Shown here piece by piece: positions 33,231-45,450 of a stretch of DNA of 64,000 nucleotides. How positions within the stretch are numbered: the stretch's first letter is position 1; each line of letters begins with the position of its first letter. Both the position numbers and the translations under genes were made by a program. This stretch comes from Bemisia tabaci. Taxonomy: Eukaryota > Arthropoda > Insecta > Hemiptera > Aleyrodidae. Where the stretch lies: contig NC_092793.1 of NCBI RefSeq assembly GCF_918797505.1, positions 2,108,001 through 2,172,000 on the forward strand, in the 5' to 3' direction. The notes beneath the pieces were generated by a model. That model did no database searches and was not told where the DNA came from. It was given only the letters and a program-made list of their open reading frames with translations.

Positions 33231-34515
33231 CAGGGTGTCTCACGAAAAACGAGCCACCTTGAATATCTGCCGAACGCGTCGGAATTTCGGCAGCGGTAAA
33301 AGACGTGTTCATTAATATCGAGGGGGACACCTTTTGGCGTATTTGACATTTTCCCAAACCGCGGGAGGGGCGCATGGCGGGGGGTGCCCCACACGTAAGT
33401 CGAACTTTTCAAATGGCACCCCTACTTTTTTATTTCAGAAATCAATTCTACGCAAAAAAACAAGCCACCCTGTCCAAACCGAATGTAATTCGGACAATTT
33501 TTCAGTGATTGACAGAGGTTGAAACATTTTTTTCATGCTCTTTTCAAAAATTTCCCACGCCCAATGGAATTGCTGTATCAAACCAAACTCTCCGCCAAAA
33601 AAATTCTTAAACATTGCACTTAAGATAAAAAAATAAAAAAAATCTGCTGCACTCGAAATCTGGAGCACGCGGAGCCCTTCTTTGCGACATTAAAATTCGT
33701 TTCACCGAACATTTCCGAGGGGCGCTCATCGGGAGGGAGTAGTAAGTCTTAGACAAGAATTATTATTATTTTTTCTGCAGCATAAGATACCGTGGCCATG
33801 AAGAAGCAGTTAAGTTGAAAAACAACGCACCGCGGAAAAATAGCGCCCTCAGAAGTATCAAGGTCCGGCTCAAGTCGTTGACCCCCCCCCCCCCCCCCCC
33901 AAAAAAAAAGCTAATCCATTTGTTTTTCTACTTTACTGCTCCTTCATGGCCACGGTATCTTATGCTGCAGAAAAAATAATAATAATTCTTGTCTAAGACA
34001 TACTCCTCCCTCCCGATGAGCGCCCCTCGGAAATGTTCGGTAAAACGAATTTTAAAGTCACAAAGAAGGGCTCCGCGTGCTCCAGATTTCGAGTGCAGCA
34101 GATTTTTTTTATTTTTTTATCTAAAGTGCAATGTTTAAGAATTTTTTTGGCGGAGAGTTTGGTTTGATACAGCAATTCCATTGGGCGTGGGAAATTTTTG
34201 AAAAGAGCATGAAAAAAATGTTTCAACCTCTGTCAATCACTGAAAAATTGTCCGAATTACATTCGGTTTGGACAGGATGGCTTGTTTTTTTGCGTAGAAT
34301 TGATTTCTGAAATAAAAAAGTAGGGGTGCCATTTGAAAAGTTCGACTTACGGGTGGGGCACCCCCCGCCCCGCGCCCCTCCCGCGGTTTGGGAAAATGTC
34401 AAATACGCCAGAAGGTGTCCCCCTCGATATAAATGAACACGTCTTTTACCGTTTGTCGAAATTCCGACGCGTTCGGCAGATATTCAAGGTGGCTCGTTTT
34501 TCGTGAGACACCCTG
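33231..34515. mobile_element. TA-flanked palindromic element, 1.29 kb
   Basis: Starts CAGGGTGTCTCACGAAAAAC, ends with its complement CACCCTG preceded by GTGAGA, flanked by TA (33,229 and 34,516). Arms are nearly identical to the centre near 33,870, which has a run of about 18 C. Mirrored open frames on the two strands are not genes. Confidence 0.87.
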
Positions 34516-34880
34516 TATGAATCCAAGAATCAAAAAAACTTAGCTCGTTCTGTATGCCTGTAGTGCCTAATATAACATAAGCGTAGGTAATTTTTATCTC
34601 CAATTTTCTTCTTTATGCACTGCATTGTTTTCATGTACCCTCGTTGAGGTGGTTCTTATTTTTCGACTTTTCGAAAATCAAATGTCCCATAAGTTGTCTT
34701 TTGATGTGAAATGAACGTACAAAAAATTTCAGCTGGATCGGATCATTCTAAGTGGTGCCGCCGCGCCGGGGCCGACAAGTCTCCAAGCGGGAACTTCAAG
34801 GGACAATCGCGTTTTTCCGTCATTTCGCGAATTCCCCCCCCCCCCCCCCCCCCCTTTAAAATGTACCTAAGGCTATGAAA

Positions 34881-36529
34881 GAGGGTTATGCAAAACGGCC
34901 AAAAAGTGACCCCGCGGGGATTGTACGAAACTTTGTGGGATGATTGTATAGGTCATTTTGGGCCTGCATCTGGCTGCTTTTAGGCGAAAACCGCAGGGAA
35001 ACAGCGTTGCCATTTTTTAAAGTCGTAACCTTCAAACACCCATAACTTTCGCAAAAATGCAGTTACAGAGCTCGTATTTATACCAAAAAATGCGGAAAAT
35101 TTTGTTCTATCGACCAACGCAAAGGAAATTTTTATTTGAGTCCACTGTTGCCACGTTTTGGCCATTTTTTTAATTTTCATAATGATTAAAAATCACGTTA
35201 TCGCCTAAAAGTGTGTTTGCAGTTGGTGGGGATTGAATAAAAACCTGTCGGAATTATTGTTCGTTCGATTTCGCATCCATTGATATGTTATACTTTTCTG
35301 AGAGGCTTAGGGAATCCAAGTTACAGCGATTTAAAAATTCGGCAACACGCCCGACGCCCGATTTTGACGCTCGTTAAGGTACGTTTCGCGACTCCGTGTT
35401 GAAGGAGAACGCCTAGATAAAACAAAATTCGAAGAGCCAGTTCATGTTTTACGCTTTTTTGAAACTTTCACGTCATTTTTAGAAATTCAAGTAGCGGCGG
35501 TGTTGCCGGTTTTCGATATTGTATCGAGATCAAGATCGATGGATCTAGGTCCCTTTCCAAAACTAATCATCAGACCGCTCGGGTGATTCGGTAGCCTTAA
35601 ATTTCGATACCTCGTTATTGTCGGACACCAGTGCCGTTGCAAAGAGATAGAAGAAACCATCGATTCGATAAATCGACAATTCCAACTACAGAATAAGGCT
35701 GGACGTGATTTAATGAGTGATACATTTTTTTTGTGATTGCGGCGGCGGTTTCCTTGAAAACTGGCAACCCCGCCTCTACGCGAATTCCGACGGAAATTAG
35801 GCGACGTTGTTAACATCATGTCGCAAATGGTCAGTTTAGGATAAACTATGTAGCTAGACGTGATTAAATGAGTGCTACTTTCAATTGTGATCGCAGCGGT
35901 GGTTTTCATTGAAAACCGGCAACACCGCCGCTACTTGAATTTCTAAATATGACGTAAAACATGAACTGGCTCTTCGAATTTTGTTTTATCTAGGCGTTCT
36001 CCTTCAACACGGAGTCGCGAAACGTACCTTAACGAGCGTCAAAATCGGGCGTCGGGCTTGTTGCCGAATTTTTAAATCGCTGTAACTTGGATTCCCTAAG
36101 CCTCTCAGAAAAGTATAACATATCAATGGATGCGAAATCGAACGAACAATAATTCCGACAGGTTTTTATTCAATCCCCACCAACTGCAAACACACTTTTA
36201 GGCGATAACGTGATTTTTAATCATTATGAAAATTAAAAAAATGGCCAAAACGTGGCAACAGTGGACTCAAATAAAAATTTCCTTTGCGGTGGTCGATAGA
36301 ACAAAATTTTCCGCATTTTTTGGTATAAATACGAGCTCTGTAACTGCATTTTTGCGAAAGTTATGGGTGTTTGAAGGTTACGACTTTAAAAAATGGCAAC
36401 GCTGTTTCCCTGCGGTTTTCGCCTAAAAGCAGCCAGAAGCAGGCCCAAAATGACCTATATATACAATCATCCCACAAAGTTTCGTACAATCCCCGCGGGG
36501 TCACTTTTTGGCCGTTTTGCATAACCCTC
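34881..36529. mobile_element. Spy-like palindromic element, no target duplication (1.65 kb)
   Basis: Begins GAGGGTTATGCAAAACGGCC and ends with its complement. It interrupts the left arm of the surrounding foldback precisely: flanks GGCTATGAAA and TCTTGTGAGG are contiguous in the right arm (around 40,115-40,130), so nothing was duplicated or lost. Insertion is between A and T. The Spy transposon group is described as inserting between AAA and TTT without duplication. The palindrome is centred near 35,710 and encodes no transposase. Confidence 0.75.
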
Positions 36530-38775
36530 TCTTGTGAGGTAACACTCACTCTATAGGGGGCTTTACAAGAAAAATAACACACTTTACCTTACAACCTTTA
36601 AAATGTCCTTTTTCACCCCTCAAAGGAGCCTTATCGTGCGATTTCGCCGATTTTTCGTTACATTTTCCGGCACGGTTTGTTTGAACGAGTTAAAATTTTT
36701 TGACAAATAAAAAGCAAAAACACCTCAGATTCATAAGAGCGTCTACCGAAAAACATTCTGTCGAGCTCCTGGTAAATAGAGTCGACTTAAAGGTATTTTA
36801 GGGCTAAGAGGGGCAACTTACCGGCAGTAAGTCCCGTTACATCACTGAAAATAAGGTGGCAGATAAATCGCATACTCCCATCGAAATCAGATAAATCATA
36901 TACTGATGGATGGTGAGAGGATAATTCATATAATTTGCCAGTTTGTCAAACTGTTGGGCAATCGCGAGATTCATTCTGATTATTCATAACCCTTCTTTCC
37001 TGCAAATAATGCAAGGAAATTTTTTTACGGAATACCACCAACAATTCTCATTTGGATTATTAATTATTTCTGCACTAATATTACACAACTAGATGGTGAA
37101 TTGCCAATTATCGATACTATCCACAGACTGTTTGCCGGTCTTCTCCAGCTTTTTGGGGTAACGTAACCACTGTTGGCTTAAATTTTAAGCGTTTTTGAGA
37201 AAAAATTAGTTCATTCTGACATTATTAAGTCCATGTAAAATTTACAACATTCTAGTGAAGAACTGTATGAAGCCCGTTTAGGAGTTCCCAATATTTTGCG
37301 TCAATCTGTGTAGCAGTGGCCGTTCGTCTGTCTTAGGTAACTAGGACTGAGGCCAATTTTTTCATTTTATTTTCTTGTTTTTCAATTCTTAAAGAAGTAA
37401 AAGATACAGTTGTACAATTTCAGTAGTGTCTTGCCAGTGGGTCAGTTCTTTTAGTTTTTGTGTCTTCACAAATCCGTCGAAGTTCATTCATGTGGAGCTC
37501 CTGTACCGAAGTGTCTTGCATCCCCGTCTTTGACCTCATTCGTATCTGTTCTTTCCGAGTCATTTGAACAGCTTACTCTTATTTTCATGTAAAATCTTCC
37601 AAAAGGTCTGATGTTTGATTTCAACAGTTTATCACAATTTAGTCAGGCCAATTTGTTCATTCTGCATGCATCATCTTGTTACGACTCAATCCTCTTAATA
37701 TGTATGTAGTCCTGGCAGCTTGATTTGGCTTGACGCTAGTTTGTTCACCGTTTAAGTTGAAGACCCCACTAACTCCAGTTGAGAAATCAAGTGATAACAG
37801 GAGTATTCGGAGTCTCTGACAAGGAAGCTTAACCACTGAAAGTTTCTTGAGAACCCAGCATTTGGATAAATGATAACAGCAAGTCAAACTGCAGGTTTGC
37901 TTGGTTTCAAGCAACCCTATTGGCAGCCTCTAAAACAAGCCACTTATTAGTGGCAATTGCTCCAAATCTTTGGTAACTAACGTAATCAGAATATCTTTGA
38001 GCAGTGGTTGGCGAAATTGTCATAAAATCTTATGTTGCAATAACTCCTGTAACTTATGTCGCAGCTGACAATGGAAGTAGAGAAAAATAGTCTCGTATTT
38101 GAGGTTTCAAATTTTCTGCTATCGTTGTCCAAATTACCAGCGACCTGAGTTGTTGGAGAGACCCACAGCTCAGCAAAAATTCAGCCTCTGCCTCCTAAAA
38201 TCTTTCCTTTTTATCGTTGGGCCTTACTTGTACACTTAAAGACCCTGAAAAGCCACTTTCTGCTGACATCAACTGGTCAAGGGCATAGAGAAAGAATGGA
38301 AGGTGATAGAAAGATAACTTTAGCGGCCTTGGGACATTGTTGGGTTTATCTTTCCTCTTAAATACCTCCTAAACTGTGAATCTGTTCAGACAACCTCACG
38401 CTACTAAATGTAATCGAGTTTTAATGATCTGTTGTGAACATTACCAAAAGTCGCTTGGTACCAAACGTCAAAAATAATCAACAACTCTCGGGTCAACCTT
38501 GTCACCTTATTGGCTACAAACCTCTGACTAATAATCACCATCTCTTCTTCCTAAAGGGTCCAAGGGCGAGATGTGTTTAAGATATTCTCAAGAATACAAA
38601 AAATAAAATAATAATAATGTGTATTTCAAATAATAAATGTCAAATTCTGCTATCTATATTGTCCTTTTCCGAGATGAGGTTACTTTATTTTGTTGGTAGG
38701 TTGATAACAAGAGTACAGTTTGATGTTTGGTACCCACCAACCAACTGTTTGATGCTAGTATGTGATTTACCCATA

Positions 38776-39049
38776 GGCCTCGATAGACGATCAAATTCCC
38801 GAACCAATTCCGATCAAAGTAGCATCAAAGTGTCGGGAGTCACCAGTCTGAAATTCATTAATTTGCTTAATTTTAAAATGAAAACTTGACAGAAATGTTT
38901 CCTATGGCAGGAAATGATGAATGGTGGCACTCCGGTCTGTTCTTACTTTGATCAAAAAAGTGCGGCCCGTCAAAATTTGATGGTAGATGGTGACCACCAG
39001 TCATCCTTTGATCGGAATTGGTTCGGAATTTGATCGTCTATCGAGGCCT
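38776..39049. repeat. 272-bp hairpin with 43-bp arms
   Basis: GGCCTCGATAGACGATCAAA at 38,776 is mirrored at the end at 39,049, and the arms continue through CCAATTCCGATCAAAG. MITE-like, and target duplication not evident. Confidence 0.7.
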
Positions 39050-39101
39050 CATCAGACACCCAGTATATGAATTACCGCGCATGCAATTTATACTAACTCA
39101 G

Positions 39102-39199
39102 AAAATAACTTTCCTCGATAGTTATAATGCCTAGGTTTCTTGAATGAGCTAAAATAACTTTCCTCGATAGTTATAATGCCTAGGTTTCTTAAATATGAT
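39102..39199 (+). repeat. 49-bp tandem duplication
   Basis: The block AAAATAACTTTCCTCGATAG starts at 39,102 and 39,151. A third copy lies inverted at about 39,757-39,800, beside the right foldback arm. Confidence 0.75.
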
Positions 39200-39353
39200 C
39201 TATCGATACATCGATTTGCTTCATCGACTTTTCCCGACTTTACAAGGAACATTGGTGGTTTCCGGGATCAATATTCGTCAGTATCGGTCAACAAAAAAAG
39301 TAACGTTCCTTGTAAAATCGGGGAAAATGCAGTAAAGTGAACCGATGTATCGA
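39194..39353. repeat. hairpin with ATCGATACATCGATT ends
   Basis: Left arm ATCGATACATCGATT...TTTACAAGGAAC and right arm GTTCCTTGTAAAA...ACCGATGTATCGATT, about 60 bases between. Confidence 0.55.
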
Positions 39354-40856
39354 TTCCTTGACCTAAAAATTGAATTCTATGTGAAAAAGTAGTGCAGTAT
39401 TGATAGGCTGAACATGTGTGGACAACTAGAAGCCCGCGGCAACATCAATTAAAAAAACACTGGCGAATATTAGATGGGATTTTACTCATCTTCCCCCCCC
39501 CCCCCTCCCCCCAATTCGGAAACCGTTCCTACGTTCTCATCGAATTTTTTCTCTGAGCTCCAGTTCATTATAAGCTTCCATTTCAAACTCGGTTCGATGG
39601 CCGAACCGACGGCCCAGAAAGCAGGCCATTTTCGGAGAGCTTCATGGAAAATTTGAGAAATTTTTGGTTTCGATGGGTAATTTCAAGTCTCGAAAATTTA
39701 CCATGCTGCTAGAATCTGTGGTTAATAGTGTTTGAGTGCTTAAAATAACTTTAAGTATTCAAGAAACCTGGGCATTATAACTATCGAGGAAAGTTTTCAG
39801 TGATACCTATATAACGGGATTTACCATCGGTAAGTTGCCCCTCTTAGCCCTAAAATACCTTTAAGTCGACTCTATTTACCAGGAGCTCGACAGAATGTTT
39901 TTCGGTAGACGCTCTTATGAATCTGAGGTGTTTTTGCTTTTTATTTGTCAAAAAATTTAAACTCGTTCAAGCAAACCGTGCCGGAGAATGTAACGAAAAA
40001 TCGGAGAAATCGCACGATGAGGCTCCTTTGAGGGGTGAAAAAGGACATTTTAAAGGTTGTAAGGTAAAGTGTGTTATTTTTCTTGTAAAGTACCCTATAG
40101 AGTGTGTTACCTCACAAGATTTCATAGCCTTAGCTACATTTTAAAGGGGGGGGGGGGGGGGGAATTCGCGAAATGACGGAAAAACGCGTTTGTCCCAAAT
40201 CTGAAGTTCCCGCTTGGAGATTTGTCGGCCCCGGCGCGGCGGCACCACCTAGAATGATCCGATCCAGCTGAAATTTTTTGTACGTTCATTACACATCAAA
40301 AGACAACTTATGGGACATTTGATTTTCGAAAAGTCGAAAAATAAGAACGATCCTAACCCTCATGGCTTTATTTCGCACTTAACTAAATTTCAAATTTAAT
40401 TGAACTTGTTTGCTCTGGTGCTGTAAAATTTGTCCCACCTTTCTCATGAGAGCTCCTCCAATTGGAGACTCTACTCTTAGGACAATCAGCCGTAGTTTAT
40501 GTCCCTCGATGAGATATTGCATCTGCATTAATATGGAATATCTCGGCTCCAATGAAACTTAAAGCACCTCTCTTATATGAGTTTCTAATCTTTCTCTATT
40601 TCCATGGTTGACCTTGGCTATCAAATATGCATGGCTAAATGCAGACAACGCATACCTATCTCAATTGTAGTGTTTAAAAATCTTGGATTTTTCTCAAGGA
40701 ATACCTACCTACTAATCACAATGCCTGCAATTCGGTGCGATTTCTTCAGAATAAGTGAAGGAAATTCACAGAGAATTTACTCAAAAACTGTTGATTTTTT
40801 TCTGTCAGGAAAATGAAAAATCAGCGGAGACTTACAACGTTCCACTCCGAAGTATA

Positions 40857-41104
40857 TTGACAATGAAATTCTCAAACCACATCTCTCTGTTTTCGACGTT
40901 TCTTACCTCTTGTCGAATTTAATATTTCACCGGAGAACTACTCAACGGCACTTTTCAATTATCTCCTTGATTTTTCTTCTCTTACCTAGTGAAGCAATTT
41001 TTGAAAAAAATTAAAGAAGTGATGTTGATTTGTTTCCTTATAAAAAAATAAAATAGAAGCAGAGACTTTAAACAGGTACGTGGTTTCGGGAGGTTCGCTG
41101 TCGA
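40857..41104. mobile_element. TCGA-ended MITE, copy B (diverged)
   Basis: Similar length and layout to 32,227-32,481, with TA at 40,855 and 41,105. The inner region (GACGTTTCTTACCTC, AAAAAAATAAAAT near the right) matches with many changes. Confidence 0.55.
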
Positions 41105-42420
41105 TATGCAATTTTTCAATACTAGTTGTTGATAGTTTCATTTAGGTATACCGGTTGATTTTAGTAATTATTAAGATCTTACATTCATTGATTTGTCAAT
41201 TACTTATAAGTTTTCCAGTTCAAAAAATCCCATCCCCTAGCAAATCAACTCAAATGAAACCTTCAAAATTTTAATTGGTTCAGGAAAAGCGCATGTCCTA
41301 CTGTTGACCATCACAAGCCTTCTCTTTGCATGAAGTTTGCTGACTTTGCACACCTGCCTCGCTCGGAAGGCTTTGTTCCTCTGGATTTAGATTTGAATAT
41401 TGGCTCAACTTTAGCTTGCTAATGTGTATTTTTGAAGAATGTAGAAGTTCATTTTTCAACATAAACCAGTTTTTTTCAGAGACTGCTATCCAAAAGTTTT
41501 TTTGTGAGCGTATTTTTTCTACTAAGCCTTAAGGTATATTATGATAGGAAATCAGAATTTTAACTGGCATGAAAAAGGTAGGCATTTGCTTGTAAGCTTT
41601 GGTTGGATCAATGCAATAGGTATTATTCATCGCTTTCTGGCAGAAGGCTCTTTCCCTCTGATTCAAATTTGACACAGTTAGATAGTAGGCCATGTGGTGG
41701 TATTAATTAGAGTCCCTTAATACCTAGAGTTACGACAACTCACTTTTGGTTGGGCTGAAAATGGCCTAAAAAAAAATCCAATTCTGATTGGTTCTCCCTC
41801 ATGGAGTCACGAACGAGTGCACCAACATGGCGGTGACTCGAATGTGAACAAAAATAATAAAAATATTACCTAATTATGGTTTATCAAGAGTTAATTGTTA
41901 TTTTCATCGGTCCAAAATGAAAACAGATTAAGAAATTATTCACAAACCAATCTCATTTTCGTAATAATTGATCAATTTTGTTGATGTTGGGTATTGTTTT
42001 GGGATGAAAGACATCGCAGGATTCCTTATCCTTATCCCTCAATATCGTTTGAACCCAATTTGTAGTCCCCAAATTTCGGGCAAAGTTCAAAAAACGAAAT
42101 TTAAGGTGATTTAATTCAACCACTTAAATTTCATTTTTTTTCTTTACTTTATTCGAAATTTGGGGACTTGAAAACGCAACGTTGAACTAATTTTGAACTT
42201 ACCAAGATAATGTTGAGGAAAAGTAAGGGGAAATTGGCTCATTTCGCGAGAAAATCGTATGACCTTTAAAATGACGTATTTGGGGGTCCAAAACCCCCCT
42301 TAAAATTAGTTTGAAGTAATTTCTGTGATTTTTACTGAAAAGTGCTTACAATTTGGTAAATTTTCCCGTTTTATTTTATTCTTTACGATAATTTGAACCG
42401 GAGTTATGATTTTTTGAAAA
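41105..42420. other. no gene recognised
   Basis: Unremarkable AT-rich DNA. A small inverted repeat around 42,070-42,170 pairs CCCCAAATTT with AAATTTGGGG-type sequence. Confidence 0.4.
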
Positions 42421-42717
42421 AAGGTCAAATTTGACCTTTGACCAATCATAACTCGGTCAAAAATTAAGATATTGATTTGCAATTTGCGCCAAAATTCTTA
42501 GGTTTTTATGCTCTTTCCAATGATGTATCACAAGATAGGGGTTACCTTTTGAAAAAAAAAGTCTGGGGCCCCGCGCCTCATCTGAAGGGGGACAAAAATT
42601 TTGACCTCCCCTAGAAGATGGTCCCCATTAAGATAGAAACATTCTCAAAGTTTCGTTTTTCTATCTCTAACCGTTCAAAAGTTACGAGGGGGGGGGGCGG
42701 ACTTTTGGGACACCCTG
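42421..42717. mobile_element. single right arm of a CAGGGTG-family palindrome
   Basis: Ends GACACCCTG followed by TA, preceded by the family layout: TTCAAAAGTTACGAGGGG, AAGATAGAAACATTC, then AAAAGTC next to G/C-rich runs. No matching left arm is found upstream, so this is a half element. The left limit is approximate. Confidence 0.55.
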
Positions 42718-43155
42718 TATAATGTTCCATTGTCAGGTTCTATCAAAACGGATGGCCTAGAGCCTAAATTGCCAACGCAGAATAATACTAGTTGATGGGG
42801 CTGATCGGGATGAATTGAAACTTGTGCTCAAGAATAGCGAAGAATCGCCTCGGGAGGCCATTTTGAGGTCCCGTTAAACTTTTGTTTTGACTTTTTACCA
42901 TGTTTCAAACACATAGACTATTAGAAGAAATATATTTAAGCTTAAGTTTAGCTTGGCAGATGAAAACGAGTTCAAACGGCCGATCGGTGGGACTTGAAAG
43001 TAGGCCTCCGGAGCCATGAAACGTTGAAGTATTATCCTGAGCGGTCTTTTCAAGTTCCCTTGACGGTAGAATATGACGAAGTTCTACTACATTCAGCTTC
43101 TTATAGTTCATCCAGTGCAAAATTTATTCTTTAAGCGTAAAAAAAATATAATATT

Positions 43156-43225
43156 CTCCCGAGCATAGAACCCGGAACTTTTCAAATATGGGTGATATGC
43201 GGTGTCCACTACACCACCTCTTTAA
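43156..43225 (-). repeat. tRNA-derived SINE head
   Basis: On the minus strand TGGTGTAGTGGACA resembles an A box and GGGTTCTATGC a B box at tRNA-like spacing, followed downstream by a run of T. The fold is incomplete for a true tRNA. Confidence 0.5.
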
Positions 43226-43414
43226 CACGTCACGTACGTCTCAATTTGAGGTTTGTCAACAAAGCATTACCAAAGTTCTAACAAAGTATAAAAATGTTAG
43301 AAGTGGAATTTTTTTGGGAAAAATATTAGCATATTTACACTCAGCGACCCAAAAAATCCCTGAAAACTCATGTTGCAAGGTATAAACATATATACCTGAT
43401 TTAATGCCGCTTAG

Positions 43415-43482
43415 ATCGGCCTATGGAACCATAGTGAGGTGACTCACACTCTGTAGGTCCGGGGTCCGATTCTCGGCCGGCC
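43415..43482 (+). repeat. second tRNA-like fragment
   Basis: An A-box-like CTATGGAACCATAGTGAGG and a B-box-like GGGGTCCGATTCTCGGCC, ending in GGCCGGCC. Likely a SINE promoter remnant. Confidence 0.4.
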
Positions 43483-43606
43483 ACTTATTTTTAGTGTATT
43501 TTCCGAAGGAAAGATACACTATTGCGTTCTCCCTCATGGTGGGACCTAGACCTGGGACCATGTAAAGAGCACCGATCTCGAGTCATAAATCACGATTATA
43601 TATATA

Positions 43607-43690
43607 CTAGGGGGCTACGCCCCCTGGCCGCTACGCGGCCCAACCCCCTGAAGGCGCTCCGCGCCATCAATGGGCCGCTACGCGGCCCTA
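43607..43690 (+). repeat. cluster of four GC-rich hairpins
   Basis: Consecutive short palindromes: GGGGGCTACGCCCCC, GGCCGCTACGCGGCC, GGCGCTCCGCGCC and GGGCCGCTACGCGGCCC, preceded by a TATATATACTAG stretch. Such clusters occur at the ends of some dispersed repeats. The parent element is not identified. Confidence 0.7.
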
Positions 43691-43984
43691 TTTTTACCCT
43701 CCTATCAGTGTTAGTTTTATTTTTCCCCTAAAAAATTACGATATGATGTATACTTTCATTTTCAACTTTACTTAAAATTACTTTAAAATTAAAAGGACGC
43801 GTTCTGTAATGACTGCTTGATGAAATATTGCAGTAAGACAACGAACAGTGATAGTCAGGTTTAGCGCAAGCGGCAGGGTTTTTATATGCAGGGCCGGATT
43901 TACCTACATGCCGCCCATGGGCCGCCTGTATTTTTCCTCCCCCTTCTCATTCGTTTTGAAACATCATTAGATATCGTATGCGAC

Positions 43985-44330
43985 AGTGGTTCGATGTCAT
44001 AGAGTACATAGAGTCGTAATGTAAATGGGAGAGCTGGCGTCATGTTCTGCTTAACGAACTCCGAGCCCGGTGTGTGCCGAGTTCGGGTCACTTTTTCGAT
44101 ACATGTTCGATCCAAAATGGCGGTATGGAATACGTGGTGATTCCTATACTCTTTGTTTAGGTACATCGGATGACCGGGTACCCGTGTATCGTGTATCGCA
44201 AACAATCGATTATGTATCGAAAAAGTGACCCGGCGTCACACAGGAGTCTCGGAATTCGGACCTGGAAAATGCTTAAAAGTGGCGCCAGCTCACCCACTTA
44301 CATTACGACTCTACGTACTCTATGTTCGAT
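43985..44330. repeat. foldback inside the hAT-like element
   Basis: AGAGTACATAGAGTCGTAATGT is mirrored at 44,300-44,325 and the arms continue through GTGACCCG and CGGGTCAC to a loop near 44,150. Confidence 0.65.
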
Positions 44331-44799
44331 GTATCGTTTGGTTCAAAACAATAGAACATTCAAACAAAAGTTTTAGGATTTAATTGGGAAAAGCTGAAAA
44401 TGAGAAAATTCCTAACAATTTCACTCTTCATTGCCATTTGGTACTCGAGAGGATAAAAATTCGATCACATAAGACCCGTTACCTCAGATTTCTAAATGGA
44501 CTTTTGAGGCTTTGGTTACATATTAAACCAATCGATATCAATATAATCTCACCTGTGTGATCTGTCGAATACGATCTATAAAAACCATCAAGTGAACGTG
44601 CCGGTGGGGGAGGGGTGTATGAGACGCGCTTACTCGTGTTGGGCACATTTTTTGTCAAAGCCCTGTCAACACTAACAAAAGTTCAGTTCCGTAAACCCAT
44701 CCCTGTTTGGACAAGGCCCTCCATTTATAAAAAAGAACGAAAAAATTATGAAAGAACAAACATAAATGTGGTTAAAAATTTTAACTTCCGACGCCGCGC

Positions 44800-45050
44800 C
44801 GACTGCACTGTGTTGGCGCAATGCGTGGGGTATTCATGCAGTATTGTAGGCGCTATGCGTTTCTCGCCGATCGCTGCTGACCACACTGTTTGGCGCAATG
44901 CGTGAAGTATTTATGTAGTCTTGTAGGCGCTATGCGTTTCAAGCCGACTGCTGCTGACCGTAGTGTGTTTGACGCAATGCGTGAAGTATTCATGCAGTCT
45001 TGTAGGCGCTATGTGTTTCATGCCGATCGCCGCGCCGCTCCGTTCCAGGT
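44800..45050 (+). repeat. 78-bp tandem repeat, about three units
   Basis: The marker GCGCAATGCGTGAAGTATT-like block occurs at 44,815, 44,892 and 44,971, each followed by TTGTAGGCGCTATG and a GCCGAC/TCGC-rich stretch. Units are diverged. Confidence 0.75.
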
Positions 45051-45323
45051 TAAATTGCGAGTTTGGTTTCTCTCTTAACTCGAATAATTAAAAGTATTGT
45101 CTCTTGCATCACCAGAAAACGACAAAATTGGAAATTACTGTACATTTTCTCTCAGGAAATGAGAGATTTTGTCGCCTTTTCTCGTTTATAATTTATTTTC
45201 TGAATCCGATTGTTTTCTCTCATTTTTTGATACCTACATTCAAAAAGATTTTAAAAGCCGCCCCCTAAATTTTGCCGCCATGGGTCGCGGCCCATGTGTC
45301 CACCCCCTTAATCCGGCCCTGAG

Positions 45324-45376
45324 GCAAGAGGTTTAACATGTGCATATAAATTATATGCACATGTTAAACCTCTTGC
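45324..45376. repeat. 53-bp perfect or near-perfect palindrome
   Basis: GCAAGAGGTTTAACATGTGC reads into its own complement with essentially no loop, immediately beside the hAT-like right end. Confidence 0.8.
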
Positions 45377-45450
45377 TCTTTGTTGCATGCCTTTAAATTC
45401 GAAGTTCCGGAAAAGTTTTCGTATTTCCACGTTCAACTTTTGCTCTACCT

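Larger units (their letters stand above)
34651..40350. mobile_element. composite foldback, about 5.7 kb
   Basis: Outer arms are 34,651-34,880 plus 36,530-36,853 on the left and 39,797-40,350 on the right (GGCGCGGCGGCACCAC and complement; GAGCTCGACAGAATG and complement). The left arm is split by the insertion 34,881-36,529. The interior (36,854-39,796) holds about 2 kb of apparently single-copy AT-rich sequence and several small hairpins, but no recognised gene. Terminal sequence and target duplication are not clear. Confidence 0.7.
43889..45321. mobile_element. hAT-like non-autonomous element (CAGGGCCGGATT ends)
   Basis: Terminal inverted repeats CAGGGCCGGATT and AATCCGGCCCTG, with subterminal GCCGCCCATGGGCCGC and its approximate complement, are typical of hAT transposons. 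The flanking 8-mers (TTTATATG and AGGCAAGA) do not match, so the duplication has been lost or the copy is recombinant. Inside are a foldback (43,985-44,330) and a 78-bp tandem repeat (44,815-45,050). No transposase is encoded. Confidence 0.65.

Noticed and set aside
34881..36529. Helitron, because of A|T insertion without duplication
   Set aside because: Both ends are inverted copies of each other and lack the TC start and CTRR end of Helitrons. Spy-like fits better.
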